DNA from: DATARH01 sp963734125
GTDB taxonomy: Bacteria; Pseudomonadota; Alphaproteobacteria; ATCC43930; CGMCC-115725
Direction: 5' to 3'
Assembly (NCBI GenBank): GCA_963734125.1
Contig: CAVTGB010000018.1
Coordinates: 62,001-126,000 of the forward strand
Length of the DNA stretch: 64,000 bases
Part shown: piece after piece, positions 35,203 through 44,193 of the stretch
Numbering within the stretch: position 1 is the first letter of the stretch
Layout: the number at the start of each line of letters is the position of its first letter
The notes under the pieces: generated by a model
What the model saw: the letters and a program-made list of their open reading frames with translations, nothing else
What the model was told of the DNA's origin: nothing
Database searches by the model: none
Translations under genes and position numbers: made by a program

Positions 35203-35388
35203 ATGCGCGACCTTGGCACGGGGCTGGCTCTCGTTCTGGTTATCGAGGGCGTCCTTTACGCGCTCTTCCCGGACGGCATGAAACACCTCGCGCAGCGGGC
35301 CACAGTGGTGCCGCCGCAGTTGCTGCGCGCATCCGGGTTGCTCGCCGCCGCGGTCGGCGTGGTCATCGTCTGGCTGTTGCGGCGGTGA
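35203..35388 (+). CDS. DUF2065 small membrane protein
   Basis: 61 residues from ATG 35203 with two membrane segments (LGTGLALVLVIEGVLYALFP and LRASGLLAAAVGVVIVWLLRR) and the DUF2065 pattern VIEGVLYALFPDGMK. The gene is regularly found just after hflC in Proteobacteria (yjeT-like); its role is unknown. It fits the hflKC-htrA order here. Confidence 0.82.
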   Translation: MRDLGTGLALVLVIEGVLYALFPDGMKHLAQRATVVPPQLLRASGLLAAAVGVVIVWLLRR

Positions 35389-35565
35389 ACGGGCAGGGCT
35401 GCGAAGGGATCTGGCTTGCCGGACCTATCTCCCGTAATCTCGTATCGCGGGCGCCTCGGCGGCGATGCTGACGGCCGGCGCGGATAGTCTGGTCATCAAT
35501 GCCGGCAATTGCCCAGGGCCCCTCTGATCCGGGCGATGTCAGGCTTGTGCTGCGAGGAGTTGAAT

Positions 35566-35628
35566 AAAGTGTCGGGGCTTACATCTAAAGTGTCGGGGCT
35601 TACATCTAAAGTGTCGGGGCTTACATCG
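35566..35628 (+). repeat. Three tandem 21-bp repeats at the htrA start
   Basis: The unit AAAGTGTCGGGGCTTACATC+T occurs at 35566-35586, 35587-35607 and 35608-35628; only the last base of the third copy differs (G for T). In frame each encodes KVSGLTS, and each contains a GTG that could start htrA. The array follows the Shine-Dalgarno GAGGAG at 35554-35559. Confidence 0.9.
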
Positions 35629-37110
35629 CAATTTCGGCGCTCGGCCATTGCGGCGGCGGCCGTCTTGGTGCTCGCCGTCCCCATCGGATTTTCCTCGGCG
35701 GCACGCCCCGCGCCGGATGGATTTGCCGACCTCGCCGAGAAGCTGCTGCCGGAGGTCGTCAATATTTCGACAACGCAGACCCTGAAACCGGAGCACCAGA
35801 AGGAGCCCGCCACATCGGGCCGGCCGCAATTCCCGCCGGGCTCGCCGTTCGAAGAGTTTTTCAAGGATTTCTTCGACCATAACGGCAAGCACAGCGATAA
35901 TCCCGAGCCGCAGCCCCGCAAGGCGACCTCGCTCGGCTCGGGATTCATCATCGATCCCTCGGGTTACATCGTCACCAACAATCACGTCATCGCCGATGCC
36001 GACGAAATCACCGTCATCCTCCACGACGACACCAATCTGAAGGCCGAGCTCGTCGGCCGCGATACCAAGACCGACGTCGCCGTCCTCAAGGTCAAGGCCG
36101 ACAAGCCGCTCCCCGCCGCCGCCTGGGGCGACAGCGACAAGGCGCGAGTCGGCGATTGGGTGCTGGCGATCGGCAACCCCTTCGGTCTCGGCGGCAGTGT
36201 CACCGCCGGCATTTTGTCGGCCCGGCAACGCGACATCAATTCCGGACCCTACGACGATTTCCTGCAAACCGACGCCTCTATCAACCGGGGCAATTCCGGT
36301 GGGCCGATGTTCGACATGAATGGCGGCGTGATCGGGATCAACACCGCGATCTATTCGCCGACCGGCGTCTCGATCGGCATCGGTTTTGCCATCCCGTCCA
36401 GCCTGGCAAAGACCGTCGTAGCCGAACTGATCCATGAACCGGATCACGCCGTGCACCGCGGCTGGCTCGGCGTGCGCATCCAGGCAGTGACCGCCGAAAT
36501 TGCCGAGAGCCTCGGGCTCGACAAGCCATCGGGCGCGCTCGTCGCCAGCGTCAGCGACAAGGGTCCGGCGCAGCTCGGCGGGATTGAACCGGGCGACGTG
36601 ATCCTCAGCTTCGACGGCAAGAAGGTGGCCGACATGCGCCATTTGCCGCGGCTGGTCGCCAAGTCGACGGTCGGTAAGACCGTGCCGGTGACGGTGTGGC
36701 GCAAGCGCAAGGAGACGACGCTGCAGGTCAAGGTTGCCAAGCTCGACGAGACCGAGCAGGTGGCCGCGAAGGAGCCGGCCAAGGAGCAACCGCCGACGGC
36801 GGACAAAAGCACAGTGACGACGCTTGGCCTGACCCTGTCCAACATCACGCCGGAGCTGAAGGACAAGTTCTCGCTGACCGACGAGAAGGGGGTCGTCGTC
36901 GTCGATGTCACAAAGGACAGCGCGGCAGCCGAGAAGGGTCTCAAACCCGGCGACGTCATCATGGAAGCGGCGCAGGAGGAGATCAAAAGCACCAGTCAGG
37001 TTACCGGCAAGATCGACGAGGCAAAGCGGTCCGGCCGCAAATCGATCCTGCTGTTGATCGAGCGCCAGGGCGATCTGCGCTTTATCGCGCTGCGCCTCGA
37101 CCAGAGCTGA
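35569..37110 (+). CDS. Do-family (DegP/HtrA) periplasmic serine protease
   Basis: 513 residues if started at GTG 35569, nine bases after GAGGAG; GTGs at 35590 and 35611 are alternatives. After the VSGLTSK repeats a signal segment follows (RRSAIAAAAVLVLAVPIGFSSA). The trypsin-like domain has His in TNNHVIADADE, Asp in TKTDVAVL and Ser in RGNSGGPM. Two PDZ domains follow, with ARG/GLGV-like starts at RGWLGVRIQ and the second near TTLGLTLSNIT. It degrades or refolds misfolded periplasmic proteins. It lies after hflKC and DUF2065, a common alphaproteobacterial order. Confidence 0.9.
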   Translation: MSGLTSKVSGLTSKVSGLTSQFRRSAIAAAAVLVLAVPIGFSSAARPAPDGFADLAEKLLPEVVNISTTQTLKPEHQKEPATSGRPQFPPGSPFEEFFKDFFDHNGKHSDNPEPQPRKATSLGSGFIIDPSGYIVTNNHVIADADEITVILHDDTNLKAELVGRDTKTDVAVLKVKADKPLPAAAWGDSDKARVGDWVLAIGNPFGLGGSVTAGILSARQRDINSGPYDDFLQTDASINRGNSGGPMFDMNGGVIGINTAIYSPTGVSIGIGFAIPSSLAKTVVAELIHEPDHAVHRGWLGVRIQAVTAEIAESLGLDKPSGALVASVSDKGPAQLGGIEPGDVILSFDGKKVADMRHLPRLVAKSTVGKTVPVTVWRKRKETTLQVKVAKLDETEQVAAKEPAKEQPPTADKSTVTTLGLTLSNITPELKDKFSLTDEKGVVVVDVTKDSAAAEKGLKPGDVIMEAAQEEIKSTSQVTGKIDEAKRSGRKSILLLIERQGDLRFIALRLDQS

Positions 37111-37127
37111 GGTTAGAGAGCCGCAAC

Positions 37128-38015
37128 TCACACGCCAACAATCTCTTCCCGGCGGAAGCCCTGGGCATAGAGGAGGGCGGTCAGGTCGGCGTGGTCGACG
37201 CGCCAGCGCGCCGTGGCTGCGACGGTGGGCTTGGCGTGGAAGGCGATCCCGAGCCCGGCTGCCGCGAGCATCGCCAAGTCGTTGGCGCCGTCGCCGACGG
37301 CGAGGGTCGCCGAGCGCGGAACCGCAAATTCCGCGGCCAATGCGAGGAGCGTATCGCGCTTGGTCGCGCCGGTGACGAGAGGGGCCATGACGGTTCCGGC
37401 GATGCGGCCGTCGGCGATCTCGAGCCGGTTGGCGACGACCCGCTCAAAACCCAGATCGCCCGCAACCCGCTCGGCGAAGACGGTAAAGCCCCCCGAGACC
37501 AGCGCGGTTCGCACCCCGTCAGCCCGCGCGGTGGCGACGAGCGCGCGGGCTCCCGGCGTCAGCCGGATGCGCGAGGCGGCTTCGTCAAGCAGGGCTTCGG
37601 GCAAGCCTTTCAAGAGCAGGACGCGCTCGGCGAGCGCGGCGGCAAAGTCGAGTTCGCCGTTCATCGCCCGCCGGGTGATCTCGGCGACATGCGATCGCCG
37701 CCCGATGAAATCGGCCAACTCGTCGAGCATCTCGTTTTCGATGATTGTTGCTTCGAGATCGGCGACGAGAATGCGCTTGCGGCGGCCCGCCGACGGCTGG
37801 ACCAGGACATCGATCGCGGCGCCGCCGATCGCCTGGCGGGCCGCCGTCTCGGCCGCTTGGCCCGCGACGCCCTCGAGGTGGAGATCGCAGGCCGTGCCCG
37901 GTGCGAGCCAGTCCGGCGCGCCGACGAGCGGCAGCAGGGCGGCCAGCTCGGCGACCAGATCGGTGAGGACACCCGCACCGCCGGGGCCGGCGATCACGGT
38001 CATGACCAGATTCAC
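37128..38015 (-). CDS. serB: Phosphoserine phosphatase SerB
   Basis: 295 residues from GTG 38015; ATG 38003 is also possible. An ACT-like N-terminal domain precedes a HAD phosphatase domain. Motif I reads VADLEATIIENEMLDELA where most SerB proteins have DxDST, so the second acid is Glu. Motif II is LVSGGFTVFAE; motif III with IV is TKRDTLLAL...AVGDGANDLAML. It makes the last step of serine synthesis. It is convergent with htrA (17 bases). Confidence 0.88.
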   Translation of the reverse strand: MNLVMTVIAGPGGAGVLTDLVAELAALLPLVGAPDWLAPGTACDLHLEGVAGQAAETAARQAIGGAAIDVLVQPSAGRRKRILVADLEATIIENEMLDELADFIGRRSHVAEITRRAMNGELDFAAALAERVLLLKGLPEALLDEAASRIRLTPGARALVATARADGVRTALVSGGFTVFAERVAGDLGFERVVANRLEIADGRIAGTVMAPLVTGATKRDTLLALAAEFAVPRSATLAVGDGANDLAMLAAAGLGIAFHAKPTVAATARWRVDHADLTALLYAQGFRREEIVGV

Positions 38016-38101
38016 GGCGACATCTTCCCCACGGCAACCATCATCGGATAGGCAAGCGGAGGCACCTTCGGGCCCTCCTCGGCATGAGGTAAGCTTTTTC
38101 G

Positions 38102-39046
38102 ATGGGATTAAGAAGGGACGTCATCGTGATCGCCGGGCCGACGGCGAGCGGCAAATCGGCTCTGGCGCTCGAACTGGCGGCGGCATTCGACGGCACGATC
38201 ATCAACGCCGACAGCCTGCAGACCTATCGCGATCTCCGGATCCTGTCAGCCCGCCCGGATGACGCGGCGATCGCCGCTGTGCCGCACCGTCTTTACGGCT
38301 ATCTCGACGCCGCCGAGCGCGGTTCGGTCGGGCGCTGGAGGGAATTGGCGCACGCCGAGATTGCCGCCAGCCATTGCGCCGGAGCCTTGCCGATCGTTGT
38401 CGGCGGCACCGGGCTCTATCTGCGAGCGCTGCACTATGGGCTCGCCGCGATCCCGCCGATCCCCGCGGCGATCCGCGAGGAAGCCGCGGCGCTCCATCGC
38501 GCGCTCGGCGGAGCGGCATTCCGCGAGCGGCTGAAGGCGCTCGACCCGGTCGCGACGGCGAGGCTGCCGCCCGGCGATCGCCAGCGCCTGATGCGCGCCT
38601 GGGAAGTGGTCCGTGCGACCGGCCGGCCACTTGGCGAATGGCAAAGCGGCACCCTGGCCGCCTCGCCGTACCGCTTTGCCAAGGTGCTGCTGGCGCCCCC
38701 GCGCGAGGGGCTCTATGCCGCCTGTAATGCGCGTTTCCTCGGGATGATCGCACAGGGCGCGGTCGCGGAAGTGGCCACGCTGGCCAAGCGCGGGCTCGAC
38801 CCGGGATTGCCGGCGATGAAGGCGGTCGGGGTCCCCGAATTGCTGCAGTATTGGCGGGGCGTGATTGCGCTTGAGGAGGCCGTCGCCCTGGCGCAGCAGG
38901 CGACCCGTCGCTACGCCAAACGCCAGATGACCTGGTTCCGTCATCAGATGATCCCGGATCTGCTCCTTTCTGCGCAACTTTCGGAAAGTTTGCTGCGCTG
39001 CTCACGCCATTTTATTGACCAATTCCTGTTGACCGGCCGGACATAG
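38102..39046 (+). CDS. miaA: tRNA dimethylallyltransferase MiaA
   Basis: 314 residues from ATG 38102. P-loop VIAGPTASGKSALALELA at about residues 9-26, INADSLQTYRDL with the catalytic Asp, and VVGGTGLYLRAL. The C-terminal block ends in TRRYAKRQMTWFRHQ. It adds a dimethylallyl group to A37 of tRNAs that read UNN codons. It is divergent from serB and 80 bases upstream of ilvB. Confidence 0.93.
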   Translation: MGLRRDVIVIAGPTASGKSALALELAAAFDGTIINADSLQTYRDLRILSARPDDAAIAAVPHRLYGYLDAAERGSVGRWRELAHAEIAASHCAGALPIVVGGTGLYLRALHYGLAAIPPIPAAIREEAAALHRALGGAAFRERLKALDPVATARLPPGDRQRLMRAWEVVRATGRPLGEWQSGTLAASPYRFAKVLLAPPREGLYAACNARFLGMIAQGAVAEVATLAKRGLDPGLPAMKAVGVPELLQYWRGVIALEEAVALAQQATRRYAKRQMTWFRHQMIPDLLLSAQLSESLLRCSRHFIDQFLLTGRT

Positions 39047-39126
39047 CTGACTAGGGTGCCGCTCCCCGGACCGGCCGCACACCGGACCGCCGGCGGAAAT
39101 TCGCGAATTCGCTTGAGGAGAAGATC

Positions 39127-40890
39127 ATGTCGGCCGAGCCGATTTGTGGAGCTGATATCGTCATCAAGGCGCTCGTCGATCAGGGCGTCGATGTCGTATT
39201 TGGCTATCCCGGCGGCGCGGTCCTGCCGATCTACGATTCGTTGTTCAAGCAGAATGCGCTGCGCCACATCCTGGTGCGCCAGGAAGGGGGCGCGGTCCAT
39301 GCCGCCGAGGGCTATGCCCGCTCGACCGGGCGGGTCGGGGTCGTTCTGGTGACGAGCGGACCCGGCGCGACCAACGCGGTGACCGGGCTCACCGACGCCT
39401 TGATGGATTCTGTGCCGATCGTCTGCCTGACCGGCCAGGTGCCGACGCACCTCATCGGCAACGACGCCTTCCAGGAGGCCGACACGACCGGCATCACCCG
39501 GCCCTGCACCAAGCACAATTATCTGGTGAAGGACGTCGCCGACCTCGCCCGCACGATGCACGAGGCGTTTTACGTCGCGAAAAGCGGGCGCCCCGGACCG
39601 GTGGTCGTCGATCTGCCCAAGGACATCCTCTTCGCGCTCGGACCCTATAGCGGGCCGGAGCAGTCTTTGCACAAGAGCTATCGCCCGCAACTGGAGGCCG
39701 ACCCGGCGCGGATCGCCGAAGCGGTGGCGCTGATCCTCGAGGCCAAGCGGCCTCTGTTTTACGGCGGCGGCGGCCTCATTAATTCCGGGCTCGAGGCCTG
39801 CACGCGATTTACCGAACTGGTGCGCGCCGTCGATGCGCCGTGCACGCTGACCTTGATGGGGCTCGGCGCCTTCCCGGCGAGCGACCCCCATTTTCTCGGC
39901 ATGCTCGGCATGCACGGCATGTACGAATTGAACATGGCGATGCACGACTGTGATCTGATGATCGCGGTCGGATCGCGCTTCGACGACCGGGTGACCGGAC
40001 GCCTCAATGCCTTTTCTCCGGGCTCGAAAAAAATCCACATCGATATCGATCCCTCCTCGATCAACAAGAACGTGCCGGTCGACGTGCCGCTGATCGGCGA
40101 TTGCGCGAAGGTGCTGGGCGCACTCCTCGCGGCTTGGAAGAAGGCGGCACCGCGCCCGGATGGGGCGGGCCGGAAGGCCTGGTGGCGCCAGATCGACGGC
40201 TGGCGGGCGCGCGATTGCCTTCGCTACGACCGCGCGCGCAAGGATGTGATCAAGCCGCAATACGCGCTCGAACGACTTTACGCGCTGACCCAGGGGCGCG
40301 ACCCCTACATCACGACCGAGGTCGGCCAGCATCAGATGTGGGCGGCGCAGTTCTTCAAATTCGATAAGCCCCGCCACTGGATGACCTCGGGCGGGCTCGG
40401 CACGATGGGCTACGGGTTGCCGGCCGCGGTCGGGGTGCAGGTCGCTCACCCCGACGCCCTCGTTATCGATGTCGCCGGCGAAGCCTCGATCCTGATGAAC
40501 ATCCAGGAGATGTCGACGATCGCCCAATACCGCCTGCCGGTGAAGGCCTTCATCATCAACAACCAGTACATGGGCATGGTGCGGCAGTGGCAGGAACTCC
40601 TGCATGGCGGGCGCTATTCCGAGAGCTACACCGCCGCCTTGCCGGATTTCGTCAAGCTCGCCGACGCCTTCGGCGCCGTTGGGCGGCGGGTCTCCGAGCC
40701 CGCCGATCTCGACGATGCGATCCGCGAGATGATCGAGACGCCGCGCGCGGTCGTTCTCGATGTCGTCGTCGATCAGACCGAAAACTGCTTCCCGATGATC
40801 CCCTCTGGCGCGGCCCACAACGAGATGCTGCTCGGTCCCGGGGACGAGGCGAAGAGCCCGGTGTCGGGCGAGGGCATGGTGCTGGTGTGA
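39127..40890 (+). CDS. ilvB: Acetolactate synthase large subunit
   Basis: 587 residues; GAGGAG precedes the ATG. TPP-enzyme domains in order: the N-terminal PYR domain with the catalytic Glu in LVRQEGGAVHAAEGYAR, the FAD-contacting middle domain, and the C-terminal PP domain. In the last, the TPP/Mg motif reads AGEASILMNIQEMSTIAQY, with Glu where GDG/GDA is usual, and NNQYMGMVRQWQE completes it. It condenses two pyruvates, or pyruvate with 2-oxobutyrate, as the first common step to Val, Leu and Ile. It heads the ilvBNC run. The 80-base leader contains no obvious attenuator peptide. Confidence 0.95.
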   Translation: MSAEPICGADIVIKALVDQGVDVVFGYPGGAVLPIYDSLFKQNALRHILVRQEGGAVHAAEGYARSTGRVGVVLVTSGPGATNAVTGLTDALMDSVPIVCLTGQVPTHLIGNDAFQEADTTGITRPCTKHNYLVKDVADLARTMHEAFYVAKSGRPGPVVVDLPKDILFALGPYSGPEQSLHKSYRPQLEADPARIAEAVALILEAKRPLFYGGGGLINSGLEACTRFTELVRAVDAPCTLTLMGLGAFPASDPHFLGMLGMHGMYELNMAMHDCDLMIAVGSRFDDRVTGRLNAFSPGSKKIHIDIDPSSINKNVPVDVPLIGDCAKVLGALLAAWKKAAPRPDGAGRKAWWRQIDGWRARDCLRYDRARKDVIKPQYALERLYALTQGRDPYITTEVGQHQMWAAQFFKFDKPRHWMTSGGLGTMGYGLPAAVGVQVAHPDALVIDVAGEASILMNIQEMSTIAQYRLPVKAFIINNQYMGMVRQWQELLHGGRYSESYTAALPDFVKLADAFGAVGRRVSEPADLDDAIREMIETPRAVVLDVVVDQTENCFPMIPSGAAHNEMLLGPGDEAKSPVSGEGMVLV

Positions 40891-40951
40891 TAGCCCCCGC
40901 CGGAGCGCGGCCGTCTCGGCTGCGTGCGGGCGAGACGCCCGCGTTCCCACT

Positions 40952-41458
40952 ATGACGAGCGACACCGAACGCCACACCATCGCGGTCCTGGTCGACAACG
41001 AGCCCGGGGTGCTGGCGCGCGTCATCGGCCTCTTCTCCGGGCGGGGGTACAACATCGAGAGCCTGACCGTCGCCGAAGTCGACCGCTCGAACAACCTGTC
41101 GCGGATCACCGTCGTCACTTCGGGGACGCCGATGATCATCGAGCAGATCAAGGCACAGCTCGCGCGCCTCGTTCCGGTGCACAAGGTCCACGATCTGACC
41201 GAGGAAGGCCCCGCGGTCGAGCGCGAGATGGCGCTGATCAAGGTCGCCGGCAAAGGCGATTCGCGCATCGAATCGCTGCGGCTGGCCGACATCTTCCGCG
41301 CCCAGGTGATCGATTCGACGATCGAGAGCTTCGTCTTCGAGATCACCGGTTCGGCCGACAAGCTCAACGCCTTTATCGAATTGATGGTGCCGCTGGGCCT
41401 CGTTGAAGTATCGCGCACCGGCACCGTCGCGATCGCCCGCGGCCCGGGCACCTTTTGA
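40952..41458 (+). CDS. ilvN: Acetolactate synthase small (regulatory) subunit
   Basis: 168 residues. An N-terminal ACT domain (HTIAVLVDNEPGVLARVIGLFSGRGYNIESLTV) binds valine for feedback inhibition, and the C-terminal domain (DIFRAQVIDSTIESFVFEITG) activates the catalytic subunit. It lies 61 bases after ilvB and 79 before ilvC. Confidence 0.95.
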   Translation: MTSDTERHTIAVLVDNEPGVLARVIGLFSGRGYNIESLTVAEVDRSNNLSRITVVTSGTPMIIEQIKAQLARLVPVHKVHDLTEEGPAVEREMALIKVAGKGDSRIESLRLADIFRAQVIDSTIESFVFEITGSADKLNAFIELMVPLGLVEVSRTGTVAIARGPGTF

Positions 41459-41486
41459 ACCGGGAATTTATCTCGGAGGCATAGAG

Positions 41487-41522
41487 ACGCGGAGATAGGT
41501 GAACACTCCGTGATCTCCGCGT
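41487..41522. repeat. Short inverted repeat in the ilvN-ilvC gap
   Basis: ACGCGGAGAT at 41487-41496 and ATCTCCGCGT at 41513-41522 are exact reverse complements around 16 bases, ending 15 bases before the ilvC start and next to its AGAGGAG. A similar ACGGAGACGCGGAGG block occurs at 28082. It could modulate ilvC translation or be a repeat fragment. Confidence 0.6.
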
Positions 41523-41537
41523 GGTTAACCAGAGGAG

Positions 41538-42563
41538 ATGACGATGCGCGTGTATTACGACCGCGATGCGGATGTGAACCTGATCAAGTCGAAAAAGGTC
41601 GCGGTCATTGGCTATGGCAGCCAGGGCCACGCCCACGCCAACAACCTGCGCGACAGCGGCGTCAAGGACGTCGTCGTCGCGCTGCGCCCGGGGTCGGCTT
41701 CGATTGCGAAGGCCGAGACTGCCGGGCTCAAGGTGATGACCAATGCCGAGGCTGCCAAATGGGCCGACATCGTCATGGTGCTGGCGCCGGACGAATTGCA
41801 GGCGGGCCTCTATAACAGCGAATTGCGCCCGAATATGCGCGAGGGCACCGCGCTCGCTGTCGCGCACGGCCTCAGCATCCATTTCCGCCTGATCGAGCCG
41901 CGTCCCGACCTCGATGTCTTCATGATCGCGCCCAAGGGGCCGGGCCACACGGTGCGCTCGGAATACCTGCGCGGCGGCGGCGTCCCGTGCCTCGTCGCGG
42001 TCGATCAGAACCCCAGCGGAAACGCGCTCGAAATCGCGCTCAGCTATGCCTCGGCGATCGGCGGCGGCCGCGCCGGGGTCATCGAAACCACGTTCCGCGA
42101 GGAATGCGAGACCGACCTCTTCGGCGAACAGACAGTCCTCTGCGGCGGCCTCACCTCCTTGATCCTGGCCGGGTTCGAGACCCTGGTCGACGCGGGCTAC
42201 GCGCCCGAGATGGCCTATTTCGAGTGCTGCCACGAAGTGAAGCTGATCGTCGATCTGATTTACGAGGGCGGCATCGCCAACATGCGCTATTCGATCTCGA
42301 ACACCGCCGAATATGGCGATTACTCGCGCGGTCCCCGCATCGTCGACGAGCATGTCCGGGCCGAGATGAAGCGGATCCTCGCCGACATCCAATCGGGTCG
42401 CTTCGCCAAGGAGTGGGTGCTCGAAAACACCGCCGGCCAGCCGAGCTTCAAGGCATTGCGCCGGCGCGCCGCCGAGCACCCGATCGAGGAGGTCGGCGAA
42501 CGCTTGCGCGCGATGATGCCGTGGATCAAGCAGAACGCGCTCGTCGACAAGAGCAAGAACTGA
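41538..42563 (+). CDS. ilvC: Ketol-acid reductoisomerase
   Basis: 341 residues, class I length. The Rossmann start GYGSQGHAHANNLRDSG binds NADPH. The knotted C-terminal domain has the metal ligands in ETDLFGEQTVLCGG and ETLVDAGYAPEMAYFECCHE. It converts acetolactate to dihydroxyisovalerate. AGAGGAG precedes the start. Confidence 0.96.
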   Translation: MTMRVYYDRDADVNLIKSKKVAVIGYGSQGHAHANNLRDSGVKDVVVALRPGSASIAKAETAGLKVMTNAEAAKWADIVMVLAPDELQAGLYNSELRPNMREGTALAVAHGLSIHFRLIEPRPDLDVFMIAPKGPGHTVRSEYLRGGGVPCLVAVDQNPSGNALEIALSYASAIGGGRAGVIETTFREECETDLFGEQTVLCGGLTSLILAGFETLVDAGYAPEMAYFECCHEVKLIVDLIYEGGIANMRYSISNTAEYGDYSRGPRIVDEHVRAEMKRILADIQSGRFAKEWVLENTAGQPSFKALRRRAAEHPIEEVGERLRAMMPWIKQNALVDKSKN

Positions 42564-42609
42564 GCCCTGGGCGCCTGTGCGGTCGCGCCGCACACCCGAG
42601 CCCCACCCC

Positions 42610-42711
42610 AACCCTCCCCCGCTTGCGGGGGAGGGAGGCGTGCTGTCAAGGGGAACCCGAGATCGGACGCCACGTTCCCTTGCCAACCCTCCCCCGCTTG
42701 CGGGGGAGGGA
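42610..42711. repeat. Two direct copies of a 27-bp palindromic element
   Basis: AACCCTCCCCCGCTTGCGGG+GGAGGGA occurs at 42610-42636 and 42685-42711, 75 bases apart. Each copy is a hairpin (CCCTCCCCCGC / GCGGGGGAGGG) with a 3-base loop. The second hairpin contains the only Shine-Dalgarno-like GGAGGG of glgA. Confidence 0.88.
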
Positions 42712-42714
42712 AGG

Positions 42715-44193
42715 GTGGGGGCTAGACGGCAAGCGTCGCCGCTGCGCGTTCTCCACGCGGCGGCCGAGCTCTACCCGTGGGTCAAGACCGGCGGGCTTGG
42801 CGATGTCATCGCGGCCCTGCCGCCGGCCTTGGTCGAACTCGGCGTCGACGCGCGCCTGGTGCTGCCGGGGTTTGCCGGATTTATCGATGCGTTCGATCTA
42901 GGCCAGTCATTGCGGTTGCGCACGCCCTTCGCGTCCGAGCGGGTGCGGGTCGCGCGGGCCGTGGTGCCCGGGAGCGGGGTTGCCGCCTATATCGTCGACC
43001 ATCCGGCATTCTACGACCGGCCCGGCAGCCCCTATGGGGCGGCCGACGGCGGCGATTGGCCCGACAACCACCGCCGCTTCGCGCTTCTGGGTTGGGTCGC
43101 CGCGGCGCTCGCGCAAGGCGCCGACTCCAACTGGCGCCCCGACATCGTGCATTGCCACGACTGGCACGCCGGGCTCGGCCCAGCCTATCTGCGAGCGCAA
43201 GGCGCCGCGATGCCGAGCGTCTTCACCGTCCACAACCTCGCCTATCAGGGCTTTTTCCCGGCCGCCCTCTTTCCCGATCTGGCGTTGCCAGCAGAATTTT
43301 TCGCGATCGACGGGGTGGAGTTCTATGGCGGGTTCTCGTTCCTCAAGGCTGGGGTCTTTTATGCCGACCGCCTGACGACGGTCAGCCCGACCTATGCGCG
43401 CGAGATCCAGACCCCGGCCTACGGCTGGGGCCTCGACGGGCTGTTGCGCGCCCGCGCCGAGGTGCTGAGCGGCATTCTGAACGGCGTCGACCCCAAGGTA
43501 TGGTCGCCGGCCAACGATCCGCTGCTGCCGCGAAGTTACGATGTGGCGGATGCCGCCAGGGGGAAAGCGGCGGCGAAGGCGGCGCTCGAACACCGCTTTG
43601 GCCTTGCGGCGCGAGCCGACGCGCCGCTCTTCGGCGCCGTCACCCGGCTGACCCCGCAAAAGGGCTTCGATCTTTTGCTGGCCGCATTGCCCGGCCTCGT
43701 CGCTCAGGGCGGCCAGCTTGTCCTGCTCGGCAGCGGTGAGGGTGCTCTCGAAGCGGGCTTCGCCGCGGCGGCCGAGACTTATCGCGGCCGCGTCGGGGTG
43801 ATGATCGGTTACGACGAGCCATTGTCGCATCTGATCTACGCCGGCTGCGACAGCATCATCGTGCCGTCGCGCTTCGAGCCGTGCGGGTTGACCCAGCTCT
43901 ACGCCCTGCGCTATGGCGCGTTGCCGCTGGTGCGCCGCACCGGCGGGCTTGCCGACACCGTCGTCGACGCCAATGCGGCGACCCTGGCCGACGGCAGCGC
44001 CACCGGCTTTGTCTTCGACGCCGAAACCCCCCAGAGCCTCCTCGCAGCGATCCAGCGCGCCACCGCGCTTTACGCCGACCGGGCGAGCTGGGGAAGAATG
44101 GTCGCCCGCGCGATGACCCGCGATTTCGGCTGGGCCACCGCGGCGCGGGAATACGTCACGCTTTATCGCGAACTGGGTGGACTACCCACCTAA
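42715..44193 (+). CDS. glgA: Glycogen synthase (ADP-glucose type)
   Basis: 492 residues from GTG 42715. The GT5 N-terminal motif KTGGLGDVIAALPPAL binds ADP-glucose; HCHDWHAGLGPAYLR, TVHNLAYQGFFP and the C-terminal PSRFEPCGLTQLYALRYG with the catalytic Glu follow. It extends alpha-1,4-glucan. No other glg gene is nearby. No ATG gives the right N-terminus; GTG 42715 follows GGAGGGAAGG within a hairpin. The 3' end overlaps the convergent formyltransferase by 12 bases. Confidence 0.92.
   Translation: MGARRQASPLRVLHAAAELYPWVKTGGLGDVIAALPPALVELGVDARLVLPGFAGFIDAFDLGQSLRLRTPFASERVRVARAVVPGSGVAAYIVDHPAFYDRPGSPYGAADGGDWPDNHRRFALLGWVAAALAQGADSNWRPDIVHCHDWHAGLGPAYLRAQGAAMPSVFTVHNLAYQGFFPAALFPDLALPAEFFAIDGVEFYGGFSFLKAGVFYADRLTTVSPTYAREIQTPAYGWGLDGLLRARAEVLSGILNGVDPKVWSPANDPLLPRSYDVADAARGKAAAKAALEHRFGLAARADAPLFGAVTRLTPQKGFDLLLAALPGLVAQGGQLVLLGSGEGALEAGFAAAAETYRGRVGVMIGYDEPLSHLIYAGCDSIIVPSRFEPCGLTQLYALRYGALPLVRRTGGLADTVVDANAATLADGSATGFVFDAETPQSLLAAIQRATALYADRASWGRMVARAMTRDFGWATAAREYVTLYRELGGLPT

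Noticed and set aside
38944..41451. 835-codon open frame opposite ilvB and ilvN
   Set aside because: Antisense shadow; the plus strand has clear acetolactate synthase subunits.
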